DNA of 64,000 nucleotides, from positions 294,418,009 to 294,482,008 of the forward strand of contig JAUPFV010000004.1 of the NCBI GenBank assembly GCA_036936605.1, read 5' to 3'. Numbering within the stretch: position 1 is the first letter of the stretch; every line of letters starts with the position of its first letter. The DNA comes from Limnanthes douglasii subsp. nivea. Lineage: Eukaryota; Streptophyta; Magnoliopsida; Brassicales; Limnanthaceae. This document shows, in pieces, positions 1-10,407 of this stretch. The notes under the pieces were generated by a model. The model saw nothing but the letters and a program-made list of their open reading frames with translations, was not told the origin of the DNA and did not search any database. The position numbers were made by a program, and so were the translations under genes.

Positions 1-1460
1 CATCAGTGAAGCCTGTAAGTTGATGAGAGTCGCTCAGTTTTATGTGAAGCCCCAACGTCTGAGTACCGAATAACTAGCAAAACATTCTCTTGACACATTG
101 TAGGTGCACATTCGTAGGACATTGCTGAAATTGACTGAGTTTATTGACAGCAAATGCAATGTCTGGTCGAGTGTGCAGTAAGTATTGTAAAGACCCTAAC
201 AAGCTTATGTATCTTGTAGGACTTTGAAGTGGCTTGCCATCAGGCTAGGAAAGAGGTGGACTCACTTTCATTGAAGTTGCGCACGAGTTAGCATTTGACA
301 AGCCTTCTTTCAACCAATAAGTCTTTTATATACTGTGTTTGAGTCAAGTAAAGGCCAGATTCATCTCTGTGAGCCTCAATGCCCAAAAATATCTTAAGAG
401 AACCCATATCTTTCAGAGCAAACTCAGAGTTTAGCTTGTGAACAAACTTAGAAACATAGGATGAATGGTTACCTGTAACAATTATGTCATCTACATAGAC
501 CATTAGATTGACAATAATCCTTGTGGACCTTAGAAAAAACATAAAACAATCAACCCTTGAATTTTGAAAGCCCCGCAAGATCAGTGTGTCCTTGAGCTTG
601 GAATACCAAGCTCTTGGTGTCTGCTTGATCCCATACAATGCTTTGTGCAGCTTGCATACATAATCATGACATTTAGGATCAACACACTCTTCAGGTTGCA
701 CCATGTAAACCTGTTCTTTTAAATGACCATTTAAAAAGGAATTATTTATGTCAAGCTGCCTTATGACCTAGTCTCTGGACACAACAATAGTAAGAACCAG
801 CCTTATAGTAGAGACTTTGATCACTGGAGAAAAAGTTTCAATAAAATCAACCCCAGGTTGTTGATGAAAACCCTTGGCTACAAGTCTAGCTTTGTAACGT
901 TGAACATACCCTTTTGGGATATATTTAACCTTATAAACCCATTTACATCAGACCAGACCTATGTTACTGGTGTAAGGAAAAAGAGACCATGTTTGATTAG
1001 TCATCAAGGCATCATATTCACATTTCATGGCCTGAGCCCATTGAGGCAACTGAACGGCCTCTGAAAACTTAGCAGGTTCTTTGTTAGTAATTGTAGGTGA
1101 CATGGTAATTCCTGAGTAAATATGCTAAGGTTTTGAAATGCTATATTTATCTCTAGTGGTCATAGGATGTCGGTTAGGTAGTGTTTGAGAAGTAATCTGG
1201 TTATTAGTCTGATCAAAAGGAAGTTCAACAAACAACTGACTTTGTTTCAATGACTGTGTTTGAGGTAATCTGTTATGCAAGATGTTTTGAGTAGCTGGGA
1301 GAGTTTGGGAATCAATTTGGACTTGATGTGAGCTGCTTAGTCTACCAGGTAAGTTCTCACAAGACACTTAAAGGCTAGTTTTTGTGTTCTGATTTTGTTC
1401 TAGGAGATGGTTGGTGTTTGTGTGTTCAAAATGATTTGTAGGTTATGAGTTTAAGTAGAC
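1..1460 (-). pseudogene. Ty1/copia fragment (reverse transcriptase region), truncated at window edge
   Basis: Degraded copia polyprotein read right to left. The segment parallels positions 4425-5890 of the complete copia element almost throughout, so it is a second copy of the same family in the same orientation. The best open piece (288-704) is copia reverse transcriptase: it has the [16 protein letters not shown] block, the YVDDIIVTG catalytic motif near its middle and the LKDMG..IFLGIEA block. Positions 1125-1367 match the variable linker between integrase and reverse transcriptase. Frames are broken by stops and small indels. Similarity to the other copy stops near 1460. The RNase H end and 3' LTR would lie left of the window, if present. 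Confidence 0.85.
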
Positions 1461-1694
1461 TGCTTGTTGGTGTGGATAATAATTGCATGAGGGTAGGCTG
1501 GTAATTTCAGTTGGTGTTTTATGGTAGTGTGTGGGTGTTAAGTGTTTAGAGTAGAGAGTAGAAAGATCTAATTTGGATTTGTTTTTTAGAAAACAATCTA
1601 AAAAACTTCTAGTTTTATTTAATACCAAATGGACCGATAAAATTAGTAAATTGATAAAATCGGTTGAATCAATATAATCAAACCTATAAAATCG

Positions 1695-1697
<3 letters not shown>
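1461..1697. other. Spacer, possibly divergent copia linker
   Basis: Sequence to the right of the end of copia homology. A 61-codon open frame on the minus strand (1443-1628) has no recognisable family. It could be the fast-evolving linker of the same copia element or unrelated DNA. Nothing else is supported here. Confidence 0.3.

Positions 1698-1741
<44 letters not shown>
1698..1741. repeat. (AT)n microsatellite, about 22 units
   Basis: Uninterrupted alternating AT for 44 bases. Likely length-polymorphic. Confidence 0.95.
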
Positions 1742-1746
<5 letters not shown>

Positions 1747-1757
1747 TGGAATAACTA

Positions 1758-2087
1758 TTTATTTTAAAAATAGAAGACTAATTTTTAAAATTCCATATTC
1801 ATATAATGTATTTAAGTAAAATAATTTAAATCCAAATTATAATCAGTTATTTTTTTAAATGGACCGAACTAGAATGTAACATATCGGACCGAATTGAACC
1901 GAAAATAGACCAAAATCCTAATTATGCAGTCCGATTTCAAAAACTACTACACATAAGACTAAAATCAAAATTTTTACAACGTGAACCGATAAACTTAACG
2001 ATCCAATCAAAATCCAATCAAACTCCTGAATCGATTAAAATCTGGAACAAACCGGACCGATAACAGCACTAATTGCATCGATTAGGT
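1758..2087. repeat. AT-rich direct repeat, copy 1
   Basis: About 330 bp that recurs diverged at 2142-2470. Shared landmarks include a TATAATGTATTTAA block, a run of T before AAATGGACC, the AACCGATAAACTTAACGATCC block and a GGAACAAAC block near the end. Contains ACCGAA-type words like those at 9160-9580, so it probably belongs to the same broad class of non-coding plant repeat. Confidence 0.75.
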
Positions 2088-2141
2088 AGATTTTAATTAT
2101 TCTAAAACATTTTAATCCAACCATCAATACACACAGTAATA

Positions 2142-2470
2142 ATATATATATTAAAAAATAGATGATTAATTTCTAAAAATCCAATATTTATATAATGTAT
2201 TTAAATAAAATAATTTAAAATTAAATTATAATCGGTTATTTTTTTAAATGGACCAAACTAGAAAAAATCGTAATAGATAGTTCCGAATAAAAAAAAACTA
2301 AAATCTTAATTATAAATCTAATTTAAAATACTATAAAAAAAAGACTAAAATCGAAAATTTTAGTATATGAACCGATAAACTTAACGATCCGAAGCTCATC
2401 ATATCTAATTCGGTTTGGTCAAAATCCGGAACAAACATGACCGCACTAGTCGCACCAATTACACGACTGG
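2142..2470. repeat. AT-rich direct repeat, copy 2
   Basis: Second copy of the 1758-2087 unit, offset by about 385 bp and clearly diverged. It ends about 35 bp from the stop codon of the DMP gene, so it may overlap that gene's 3' untranslated region or polyadenylation zone. Confidence 0.75.
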
Positions 2471-2505
2471 TACTCTTTATTCAATAGAATTTCAAGAATT
2501 CACTT

Positions 2506-3186
2506 CTACGGAGCTTCTTGTCTACTACTAGAGCCAGTAGTAGTAGGATTAGCCGGTGGGATATCTGCAAACCCTATCCCTCTCCGTCTAGTCGGAAAAA
2601 TCACAAACAAGAAACTCGCCAACATTCCAACTCCTAAAGGCAGATTCACAATCAATGGCTCCAAGTTCACTCGAGAAACACTAGAGAAGAAACAACTTTG
2701 AACTTCAAAGCTACTAATAGCAAATACCAAGAACACAACAAGAGAACAAATCGCATGCACAAAATCCGTCAAAGTAAGCTTATATTTTTCTCCAACGTCT
2801 TCTAAATCGCTTTCCGGGTCGTAATCATCTTTAAGATTGTCGTTGAATAAATATAGTCCCTTAAAAGTAGCAACACCGTAGTATAATTTTCCATCTTTTC
2901 CTACGAAAGTATCGGTGAAAGAGGATAGGAAGCACGCGAGCGAAGAGACGAAGATGATTGATAGAGTTAGGAACTTGTTAGAAGGTGAGCACGCTCCGTT
3001 GTTGGAGAATGAAGGAATAAGGGCTTGGAAAACGAGGACGGTTCCGGTAGGCAAGAGGGTTGCTAGGTTTGATGCTGTTGTTAGTGTTTTGTGACCGTAT
3101 TTTGGTACGGTGGCCATTGAGGAAGAAGGGGTTGTGAGAAGGGGTTGTTGTTGCCGTGGTGGTGTGGTTGGAGTTAGGGTGGTCAT
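2506..3186 (-). CDS. DMP family (DUF679) membrane protein
   Basis: Plant DUF679/DMP membrane protein, 226 residues, intronless as is usual for the family. Family hallmarks seen are NLATLLPTGTVLVFQAL (about residues 40-56), SSFTDTFVGKDGKLYYG (88-104), an acidic loop (119-133), KYKLTLTDFVHA (134-145) and VIFPTRRRGIGF (195-206). Four hydrophobic segments are visible at about 41-60, 72-90, 142-160 and 178-197, with a Pro/Thr/Gln-rich N-terminus and a Ser/Thr tail, both presumably cytosolic. The ATG at 3184-3186 is the first in frame and sits just downstream of a TATA box. Family members act in ER/vacuole membrane remodelling and some (DMP8/9 type) in gamete fusion. This sequence looks closer to the general DMP1-7 type than to DMP8/9, but that is inference. 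It is the only apparently intact host gene in the window. Confidence 0.93.
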   Translation of the reverse strand: MTTLTPTTPPRQQQPLLTTPSSSMATVPKYGHKTLTTASNLATLLPTGTVLVFQALIPSFSNNGACSPSNKFLTLSIIFVSSLACFLSSFTDTFVGKDGKLYYGVATFKGLYLFNDNLKDDYDPESDLEDVGEKYKLTLTDFVHAICSLVVFLVFAISSFEVQSCFFSSVSRVNLEPLIVNLPLGVGMLASFLFVIFPTRRRGIGFADIPPANPTTTGSSSRQEAP

Positions 3187-3250
3187 AGAGAACGTAGATA
3201 AGATAGTAATGCTATGAAGTTATATAAATAGTTTTTTTTGTTGAGTATGG
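3187..3250 (-). promoter_or_regulatory. Core promoter of the DMP gene
   Basis: On the minus strand a CTATTTATATAA box (about 3219-3230) lies about 35-45 bp upstream of the DMP ATG, implying a very short 5' leader. A T/A-rich stretch lies just upstream. The copia element begins about 300 bp further upstream (3536), so the upstream regulatory region left to the gene is short. Confidence 0.5.
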
Positions 3251-3530
3251 TATATGGTAAAGCCTTTGTTTGGCACTTAAGTCATGTTTTGGTTCTTAGA
3301 ATGTTTTGAAATGTGTTTAAGGAAGGTTTGGAGATGTAACAAGAGCCTTGGATTGTGAAAGGTGAACTCTTCTGATGTAAGAGAATGATGTAGTACACGT
3401 GAAAACTGTTATCTAATACAGAGAGCTAAGCGTCAGGAGTTTCGCTGCATGCCTAATTAATTTTTTTCTGCTATAAGAAACATTGAATGACGTAAAACAT
3501 ATATGTATTTTTTTCTAAACTAAACTGTTG
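3251..3530. other. Remaining DMP upstream region
   Basis: About 280 bp between the core promoter and the copia target site. No gene. It holds a CACGTG G-box-type core around 3398-3403, which could bind bZIP/bHLH factors. Nothing more is supported. Confidence 0.35.
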
Positions 3531-3535
3531 TGGTT

Positions 3536-3960
3536 AGTTGAAGAGAGATAGAAGAAGACCAATATATTTTCTTTCTCTGTTTATTGTATTCACACATTTC
3601 TTGTATTTATAGTTACATAAATTGTGTTTCATGTATAAGAGAACTTGTTATTCACTTATACGGTCTATTATTTCGCTTAACCTATTATTATTAATTTATT
3701 TATATTTGTGTTTGGCTTAGAGTCTACCACAATTTAACACACTAATTTATGACTTGAACTTCAGCCCACACCTTTTGTGTTGACCCGATCCAGCACTCGA
3801 CCCGACATATAAATTTTTTGAGACCTTGTCTTATATTTTAATCTTGTCGGCCTCTTCAAACCCTAAATGGACACCAACCTCTATTGTTGTTGTCTCTTCT
3901 TTGTCTCCATCTCTAACACCAATCTACACCTTATGTAGCTCTCCCTTAGGTATTTTGACT
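3536..3960 (-). repeat. 3' LTR of copia element
   Basis: 425 bp matching 8405-8858. On the element strand it starts AGTCA and ends CAACT, giving AGT...ACT ends rather than TG...CA. Confidence 0.9.
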
Positions 3961-3972
3961 TGCCCCTTTAAA
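3961..3972 (-). other. Polypurine tract of copia element
   Basis: On the minus strand TTTAAAGGGGCA sits immediately before the 3' LTR, the expected place for the plus-strand primer. Confidence 0.75.
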
Positions 3973-4967
3973 CGTAACAGAGGTATATCGAGATTTAGTT
4001 TGTCCCATAAAAACAAGAACCGATTTTGACACAAGGGTTTTGTGAGCAAGTCAGCTACTTGGTAATGGGAAGGTACGTATCTAATATCTAGAAGGTTTTG
4101 AACAACCATGTCGCAAACAAAATGCAAATCTAATTCAACATGTTTTGTTCTTGTATGAAACACAGGGTTGGACGCAAGCGAGCTTGCTCCAAGGTTATCG
4201 CACCAGATAACCGGGGATCTGTGAAGAGGAAGACGGATTTCCTGAAGAACAGACCTCAACCAGATGAGTTCAGAGGCTAAATTCACAAGAGACCTATATT
4301 ATGATTTTGTGCTTGATCTAGAAACAACCCCTTGTTTCTTCGAAGACCACGAAATCAAGGAATCACCTAGAAAGACACAACAACCACCAATAGAGCGACG
4401 ATCGTCCAATGAAGCTGCCCAATCAGCATGAGTGAAGTCTGTAAGTTGATGAGAGTCACTCGGTTTTATGTGAAGCCCCAACGTCTGAGTACCACATAAG
4501 TAGCGCAAAATTCTCGTGACACATTGTAGGTGCACATTCGTAGGACATTGCTGAAATTGGCTGAGTTTATTGACAACAAATGAAATGTCTGGTCGAGTGT
4601 GTAGTAAGTATTGTAAAGACTTAACAAGCTTATGTATCTTGTAGGACTTTGAAGTGGCTCGCCATCAGTCTTCGAAAAAAGTGGACTCACTTTCATTGGA
4701 GTTGCGCACGAGTTAGCATTAGACAAGCCTTCTTTCAACCAATAAGTCTTTTATATACTGTGTTTGAGTCAAGTAAAGGCCAGAGTCATCTCTGTGAGCC
4801 TCAATGCCCAGAAGTATCTTAAGAGAACCCATATCTTTCAGAGCAAACTCAGAGTTTAAATTCTGAAAAAACTTAGAAACATAGGCTGAATTGTTACATG
4901 TAACAATTATGTCATCTACATAGACTAGTAGAATGACAATAATCCCTGTAGACTGTAGAAAGAACAT
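3973..4967 (-). pseudogene. Copia RNase H and reverse transcriptase C-terminal part
   Basis: Open pieces 4719-4967 (YVDDIIVT motif, LKDMGSLKILLGIEAH), 4299-4535 (HADWAASLDDRRSIGGCC and SSKKQGVVSRSSTKS, the copia RNase H core) and 3924-4286 (LIWLRSVLQEI, WCDNLGASSLASNP, TKHVELDLHFV, VADLLTKPL). Together these are the standard copia RT-RNase H C-terminus. The RNase H is broken between 4299 and 4286, and the RT-RNase H linker near 4600-4720 is frameshifted. The 3924-4286 frame runs about 37 nt into the 3' LTR. Confidence 0.88.
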
Positions 4968-5880
4968 AGAAAAATCAACCCTTCAATTTTGAAAGCCCCA
5001 CAAGATCAGTGTGTCATTGAGTTTGGAATACCACGCTCTTGGTGTCTGTTTGATCCTATGCAATGCTTTATGCAACTTGTATACATAATCAGGACATTTA
5101 GGATCAACAAACCCTTCATGTTGCACCATGTAAACCTATTCTTTTAAATGACCATTTAAAAAGGAATTATTTATGTCAAGCTGCCTTATGACACAGTCTT
5201 CGGACACAACAATAGTAAGAACCAACCTTATAGTAGAGGCTTTGATCACTGGGGAAAAAGTTTCAGCAAAATCAACCCCAGGTTATTGATGAAAACCCTT
5301 AGCTACAAGTCTAGCTTTGTAACGTTGAACATACCATTTTGGGTTATATTTAACCTTATAAACCCATTTACATCCGACCAAACTCATGTTACTGGTGTAA
5401 GGAACAAGAGACCATGTTTGATTAGTCATCAAGGCATCATATTCACATTTGATGGCCTGAGCCCATTGAGGCAACTGAATAGCCTCTGAAAACTTAGCAG
5501 GTTCTTTGTCAGTAATTGTAGGTGACATGGTAATTCCTGAGTAAATATGCTTAGGTTTTGAAATTCCATATTTATCTCTAGTGGTCATAGGGAGTCTGCT
5601 AGGTAGTGTTTGAGAAGTAATATGGCTATTAGTCTGATCAAAAGGAAGTTCAACAAACAACTGACCTTGTTCCAATGAATGTATTTCAGGTAATCTGCTA
5701 GGCAAGATGTTTTGAGTAACTGGGAGAGTTTGAGAATCAGTTTGGACTTGTTGTGAGCTGCTTAATCTACTAGGTAAGTTCTCACAAGGCACATAAAGGC
5801 TAGTTTTTGTGTTCTGATTTGGTTCTAGGAGATGGTTAGTGTTTGTGTGTTCAAAATGATTTGTAGGTTGTGAGTTTGAT
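4968..5880 (-). pseudogene. Copia reverse transcriptase N-terminal part and linker
   Basis: 5283-5792 holds the integrase-RT linker followed by QWAQAIKCEYDALMTNQTW and [25 protein letters not shown], the start of copia RT. Between 5283 and 4968 the frame is interrupted, but translated remnants of the [11 protein letters not shown] block are present. Direct counterpart of 285-1460. Confidence 0.85.
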
Positions 5881-6825
5881 TAGACTGCTTGTAGGTTAGA
5901 ATTCTCATCTGTAAAACATTGATCAGGAAACTTAGGCAGCCAAGAAACACTAGATACAGAGGTAGATGACTTAGAGTTTAGGAAAGCAGAAAAACATGGG
6001 AACTCATCTTCATTGAAGATGACATTCCTTGACACATAAACTCTCCCACTAGGACTGAGACACCTATAACCCTTATGAACTCCACTGTAACCCAAAAAGA
6101 CACATTTGACTGAGTGAAATTGGAATTTATTTGTTTGGTAAGGCCTAAGACAGGGAAAACAGGTACACCCAAATACTTTTAGAAACTTATAATCAGGCTT
6201 AGACCCAAATAACTTCTCAAAAGGGGACTTATCTTTTTAGAACAACTGTAGGTATCCTGTTAATCAAGAAAACTGCAGTGTAAAAAGCATATGGCCAATA
6301 TTTGTAATGAAGACCTGACTGAGCCAGAAGTGTCAGACGAGTCTCAGTGACATGTCTGTGCTTCCTTTCTACTTTACCATTCTGAGCAGAATTGTAAGGA
6401 CATGATATCCTGAGCTGGATACCTGATTCCTTGGCCAAATATAGAATAAACCTGAACTCACCCCCCCCCCCCCCCCAATTTGACTGATTTTTTTAATTTT
6501 CTTATCAAACTGATTTTCAACAAGAGCCTTAAACTCTTTGAACACATTTACACCCTCACTTTTATGTTTGAGAGGGTATACCCATGTAAACCTGTTGTAG
6601 TCATCTACAAAAATTATGTAGAATCTGTACCCTGAGTTAGACTCAACAGGGGTAGATCCCCATAGATCTGAATGAATTAACTCTAAGACATTAGAAGAGT
6701 GTGACACTGAAGTAGAAAATGGTAGAGAATGTGATTTGCCTAATTGGAATTCATCACAGAATAGGTTTTCCTTACTAGCAACAATAGGAAGATTACAGTT
6801 TTTCATAACAATTGACAAGACACGC
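5881..6825 (-). pseudogene. Copia integrase
   Basis: Pieces at 6369-6860 (CDEFQLGKSHSLPF, LELIHSDLWGSTPV, FVDDYNRFTWVYPL), 6229-6438 (SCPYNSAQNGKVERKHRH with the catalytic Glu) and 5880-6095 (GYSGVHKGYRCLSPSGRVYVSRNVIFNE, the C-terminal domain). D, D and E of the DDE triad are all recognisable but lie in different frames. A run of 16 C at 6461-6476 falls between the second D and the E block and is the likely place of a slippage frameshift. Confidence 0.88.
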
Positions 6826-7655
6826 TTAGAAAGATGGCCTAGTTTTTTTATGCCACCCAATCTTTAGAGAATTAGGAGTACCAGAAAGAGCTGATACATG
6901 AGAAACAGATGAATGAGACTTTGGAAAATCCGTCTTAGTAGACCTAGGAATAGATGAGTCTTCCAACCTATACAGTCTATTTTCAACTCTCCCTGTAAGA
7001 AGAATCATCCCAGTTGTCCAGTCCTTCACAAAACATTTAGAACTGTGAAACTCAATAAAAATATCATTGTGAAATGTTAATTGTGAGACAGATGCTAGGT
7101 TTTTGTTGATATGAGGCACATGTAACACACTGTTTAGGTAGATTTGTTTGTTGGTTTTAGTATATATGCAAGTCTTACCTAAGTTTTGAATGTTCAGTTT
7201 ACTACCATTACCTACAATTACTGGCTTATTACCTGTATATTGAGTTTTCTGATTCAACATCTTAGCTGAGTTGGTGACATAGTGGCTAGCACCACCGTTA
7301 ACATACCAACTTTCATCTCCATTCCCAGACTTTTGTGAGACTGTCATCACATTCTGATCTTGATCAGTCCTCTGTTGGTCAGTTTGTACTTGTCCCATCA
7401 CATTATGATCGTCTCTAAAGTAACAATAGGCTGCACCATGACCAAAGTTCCCACATATTTGGCATGTAGGTTGTTTGTTAGAGTAGTTAAACATGCCTTC
7501 TCTACCTCTGTAAGAGCTTCTACCCCTTTAATTGTTAGAATAATTTGAATAAGATCTTCCTCCAAAACCTCTACCTTGACCTCTGTTTCCATACCTTGAG
7601 TTTGAACCATAGTTATTATTACCAGTAGACTTAGTCTCTGGCTTGTTAACAGCAA
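6826..7655 (-). pseudogene. Copia gag zinc knuckle, protease and pre-integrase region
   Basis: The 7494-6826 frame opens with a CX2CX4HX4C knuckle (CQICGNFGHGAAYC). It is followed by WYVNGGASHYVTNS, which aligns with the copia aspartic-protease signature, but the catalytic Asp is Asn and the next Ser is Gly, so the protease would be inactive. It ends in the GAG-pre-integrase region (GWHKKTRPS). An overlapping piece (7655-7398) is the Gly/Arg-rich stretch before the knuckle in another frame. Confidence 0.85.
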
Positions 7656-7738
7656 TGAGGTTCAGGTTAGCCATGGAGACTTGAACTTTCCTTAGGTGTT
7701 CAATCCTACTTTCATAGGTAATAAGTGTAGCTTGTAAA

Positions 7739-8317
7739 TCAAGCCATCACTTCTTTGTAACCTAGATGGACAACAATAGGAGTATACTCATTTTCAAGAC
7801 CTACTAGCACTTGTGAAACCAAATCATCTAGAGAAATAGGTGAGCCAGCTAGAGCCAAACTATCAGCAATATACTTCATCTTAGCAAGATTAATCTCCAT
7901 TGAGGTGCTTCCTTTCATAGTTCTTTGAAACTCATCCTTGAAAAAGATTATTCTAGACTTCGTTTGAGAGCTAAAAAGTCTCACAACAACATCCCATAGT
8001 CCCTTGGAGGAATCTTACTCCATCACTTGAGATGAAATGTTAGCACTCATGGTGTTGTACAACCAACCTAGTAGCAACTGATCTTTTGCAATCCAGTTGT
8101 CATACTCAGAATTTTCAACCAGTGAACCATCAGGACCACTTGTTAGCTTGGGAGGGCAAGGTTTCTCACCACTTATAAAACCTCCCAGCTTGTTTCCTCT
8201 AATAATAGGAAACACCATAGTCTTCCATAGAAGAAAATTGTTTTTATCCAATCTGAGGCTAGTGAAAGAACTTATCTGACACATATTATTGTTCTTGTTT
8301 GTTAGTAGGTTGTCCAT
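7739..8317 (-). pseudogene. Copia gag N-terminal part
   Basis: 8317-8015 reads SFTSLRLDKNNFLLWKTMV...WIAKDQLLLGWLYNTMS, and 7984-7739 reads FKDEFQRTMKGSTSMEINL...LVSQVLVGLENEY. These are the two halves of the UBN2/copia gag domain. They are separated by an in-frame stop near 8013. The first ATG (8317) is about 75 bp inside the primer site, a normal leader length. Confidence 0.85.
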
Positions 8318-8392
8318 TGATGGTGCAAATTAATTTTATGACCCTGAACTGAAGGATGGTGAATCAGTCTCTGCCATTGAAGGATCACCACT

Positions 8393-8404
8393 GCTCTGAT
8401 ACCA
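8393..8404 (-). other. Primer binding site, tRNA-iMet type
   Basis: On the minus strand TGGTATCAGAGC, a perfect 12-nt complement to the 3' end of plant initiator tRNA-Met, directly abuts the 5' LTR. Confidence 0.92.
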
Positions 8405-8858
8405 AGTTGAATTTCAGAGAGAGATAAAAGAAGAAGATTGAAAAAGATGTGTAACTTTTTATTTTCTTTCTCTGTTTATTGTATTCACACATTTCTTGTA
8501 TTTATAGTTACATAAATTTTGTTTTATGTATAACAAAATTTATTATTCAGTTATACAATCTGTTACTTCACTTAACATATTATTATTAGTTATTTACATT
8601 TGTGTTGGGCTTAGAGTCTAGCCCAGTCCATCACACACTAATTTATGACTTGAACTTTAGCCCACACCTCTTGTGTGTTGACCCGATCCAGGACTCGACT
8701 CGACATATAAGACCTTGGAGACCTTGTCTTCTGTCTCAATCTTTTCAGCCCCTTCAAACCCTAAACCGATACCAACCTCCATTGTTGTTGTCTCTTCCTT
8801 GTCTCCATCTCTAACATCAATCAACACCTTTTATAGCTCTGCTTTAGGTATTCTGACT
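8405..8858 (-). repeat. 5' LTR of copia element
   Basis: 454 bp, partner of 3536-3960. On the minus strand it contains CTATAAATAC (about 8498-8507), a plausible TATA box for the element transcript. Confidence 0.9.
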
Positions 8859-8863
8859 TGGTT

Positions 8864-9118
8864 GTATGGATCAAATTTGATGTTGTAGATTCCGTTTTAA
8901 AAGACCACTAAAGTATTGTGAAAAGATACAAAATTATGGTTTAAAGCTAAATTATTGTGAGAATATAGATAATAACACAAATGTAATGCAAAATATGACA
9001 GTATTATTCAAGAGATTGTTATCCATTTGAACCATTAGTTAGGGCTTTTATAGATAATAACACATGTTATTCAAAATATGCCAGTATTATTCAAGAGATT
9101 GTTCTCCATTTAAACCAT
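8864..9118. repeat. Spacer with a short internal direct repeat
   Basis: No gene. A block reading GTATTATTCAAGAGATTGTT followed by CCATTT.AACCATTAGT occurs at about 8991-9040 and again at about 9082-9123. Origin unknown. Confidence 0.6.
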
Positions 9119-9128
9119 TAGTCCCATG

Positions 9129-9582
9129 TAAGGCTGTTAATGCTTTCGGTAAGCAGACGGGATTCAGAATCGAGAACCTGCAATTATTCTAAAAATCGAC
9201 ACTAACACAGAACTGGACCGAGAAACTTGGTTTGGAACTAACCAATAAAACCAAAATCAGTAGTATTAGTGTGGAACCAAACCGGTACAAAGCCAAACCG
9301 ATATAAGCAATAAAATGGTAGCTCCAATACGGAGCCAAACCAATAAGACATATAGATTTGAATTATTTTTTATTTAATCTTCTTTTTATATATTAAGTTT
9401 AATAAATTTGGATTTATTTTTTTAATTGTTATGAACCAGAATCAAAATCGAACTAAACTGAATCAAAATCGGATCGAACGGAAATTGAACCGAACCTAAT
9501 CAGAAAGAATCAAACCGAACCAAATCGAATTTTATCGGATTCTGTTCATTTTTGTAAACCAGAACAAAAAACTTATCGGTTT
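9129..9582. mobile_element. ACCGAA-rich non-autonomous DNA-transposon-like repeat, left part
   Basis: Dense in AACCGAA/TCGGTT-type words with no coding frame. It continues after the gypsy insertion at 19908-19981. The whole (about 530 bp) is bounded by TAGTCCCATG (9119-9128) and TAGTCCTATG (19982-19991), a 9/10 match that looks like a target duplication. The outer ends (AAGGCTGTTAAT... and, reversed, AGGGTTATTTAT...) are weak inverted repeats. The class (MULE- or hAT-like) is not assigned. Confidence 0.5.
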
Positions 9583-9587
9583 ACTCT

Positions 9588-9968
9588 TGGTGTGGTTTAT
9601 TTTCGTTTGAGGGTAATTTTGTCTAGAGTTTTGTGGTGTTTCAAAGGTATTTAATGTTTAGTAGATTGTAGTGAGAGATTTGAGCTGCCTGGTTGTATTT
9701 AATGTTTCTTACCCTCATTTATGGTTGGGTATTTATACCCTTAACCTTGGGCCATATGGGCTTTCGGGTCATGATTTATGAATTCGGGTCGAGTTCAAAG
9801 ACCCATTAAAGATCCATTAGTTATTAAGCAGGTAGGTAATTAGCTTAGTCATGAAGTGATTAAGTTTTTAATACATTAGTTCAGTTCAGATGGTTCAGTG
9901 GGTGGATATTGCCAGAATTGCCCCTGTCCGGCCCCAATAGTGAGTGGTGATAAAATCCAGACTCATCA
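9588..9968 (-). repeat. 3' LTR of gypsy element 1
   Basis: 381 bp. On the minus strand TGATGAGT...CCACACCA. It is preceded on that strand by an A/G-rich AAAAAATGGGCTAC tract (9969-9982), the likely polypurine tract. Confidence 0.93.
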
Positions 9969-10300
9969 GTAGCCCATTTTTTAGGTTGTGTTCGAAGGCC
10001 TTTGGCAAGACCTAAAAAATAGTTCACGTGCACTTGCGACTATGTCCAGACATATTCTCGCAATAGTCATGTAATGACTTTACCCGAACTGATAAAAATC
10101 TTAGAAGCCAAACAGTTTTGCCAGAGATCGTGGGACACGTGTCCTTTTTTGATTTGCCACACCTACCGTTTTTCTCCTAGAACGGCGCTCCCACTTTCTT
10201 CAAAAAGCAACATCTTCAATTAATGTGGGTGACATCAGCGCCGTCTTTAATCATTACATTTATCCTTTCATATTCTCCTAGGTATCGAAGCATATTTTAT

Positions 10301-10407
10301 TCCTTTACTATAAATTAGTCCACTTTTCACTGTTTTATTATCTTCATCATCTCCATTCTGCTAAACTTCAAATCTTTCTCTTCTCAAAAAACCCTTCTTG
10401 CGAGTTT
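10301..10407 (+). promoter_or_regulatory. Internal promoter for the antisense ORF
   Basis: CTATAAATTA at about 10308-10317 is followed by a C/T-rich leader (about 10321-10395), then the ATG at 10408. The spacing suits a separate plus-strand transcript, opposite to the gypsy genomic RNA. Upstream 9983-10300 holds no gene. Confidence 0.5.

Larger units (their letters stand above)
3531..8863 (-). mobile_element. Complete but inactivated Ty1/copia LTR retrotransposon
   Basis: LTRs at 3536-3960 (3') and 8405-8858 (5') are flanked by a TGGTT duplication (3531-3535 and 8859-8863). The primer site directly abuts the 5' LTR and a polypurine tract directly abuts the 3' LTR, so both ends are fixed independently. 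The internal order on the minus strand is gag, zinc knuckle, protease, integrase, reverse transcriptase, RNase H, which is the copia order. Many stops and frameshifts, plus LTRs that differ in length and at many positions, show it is old and dead. It inserted about 345 bp upstream of the DMP start codon. Confidence 0.93.
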
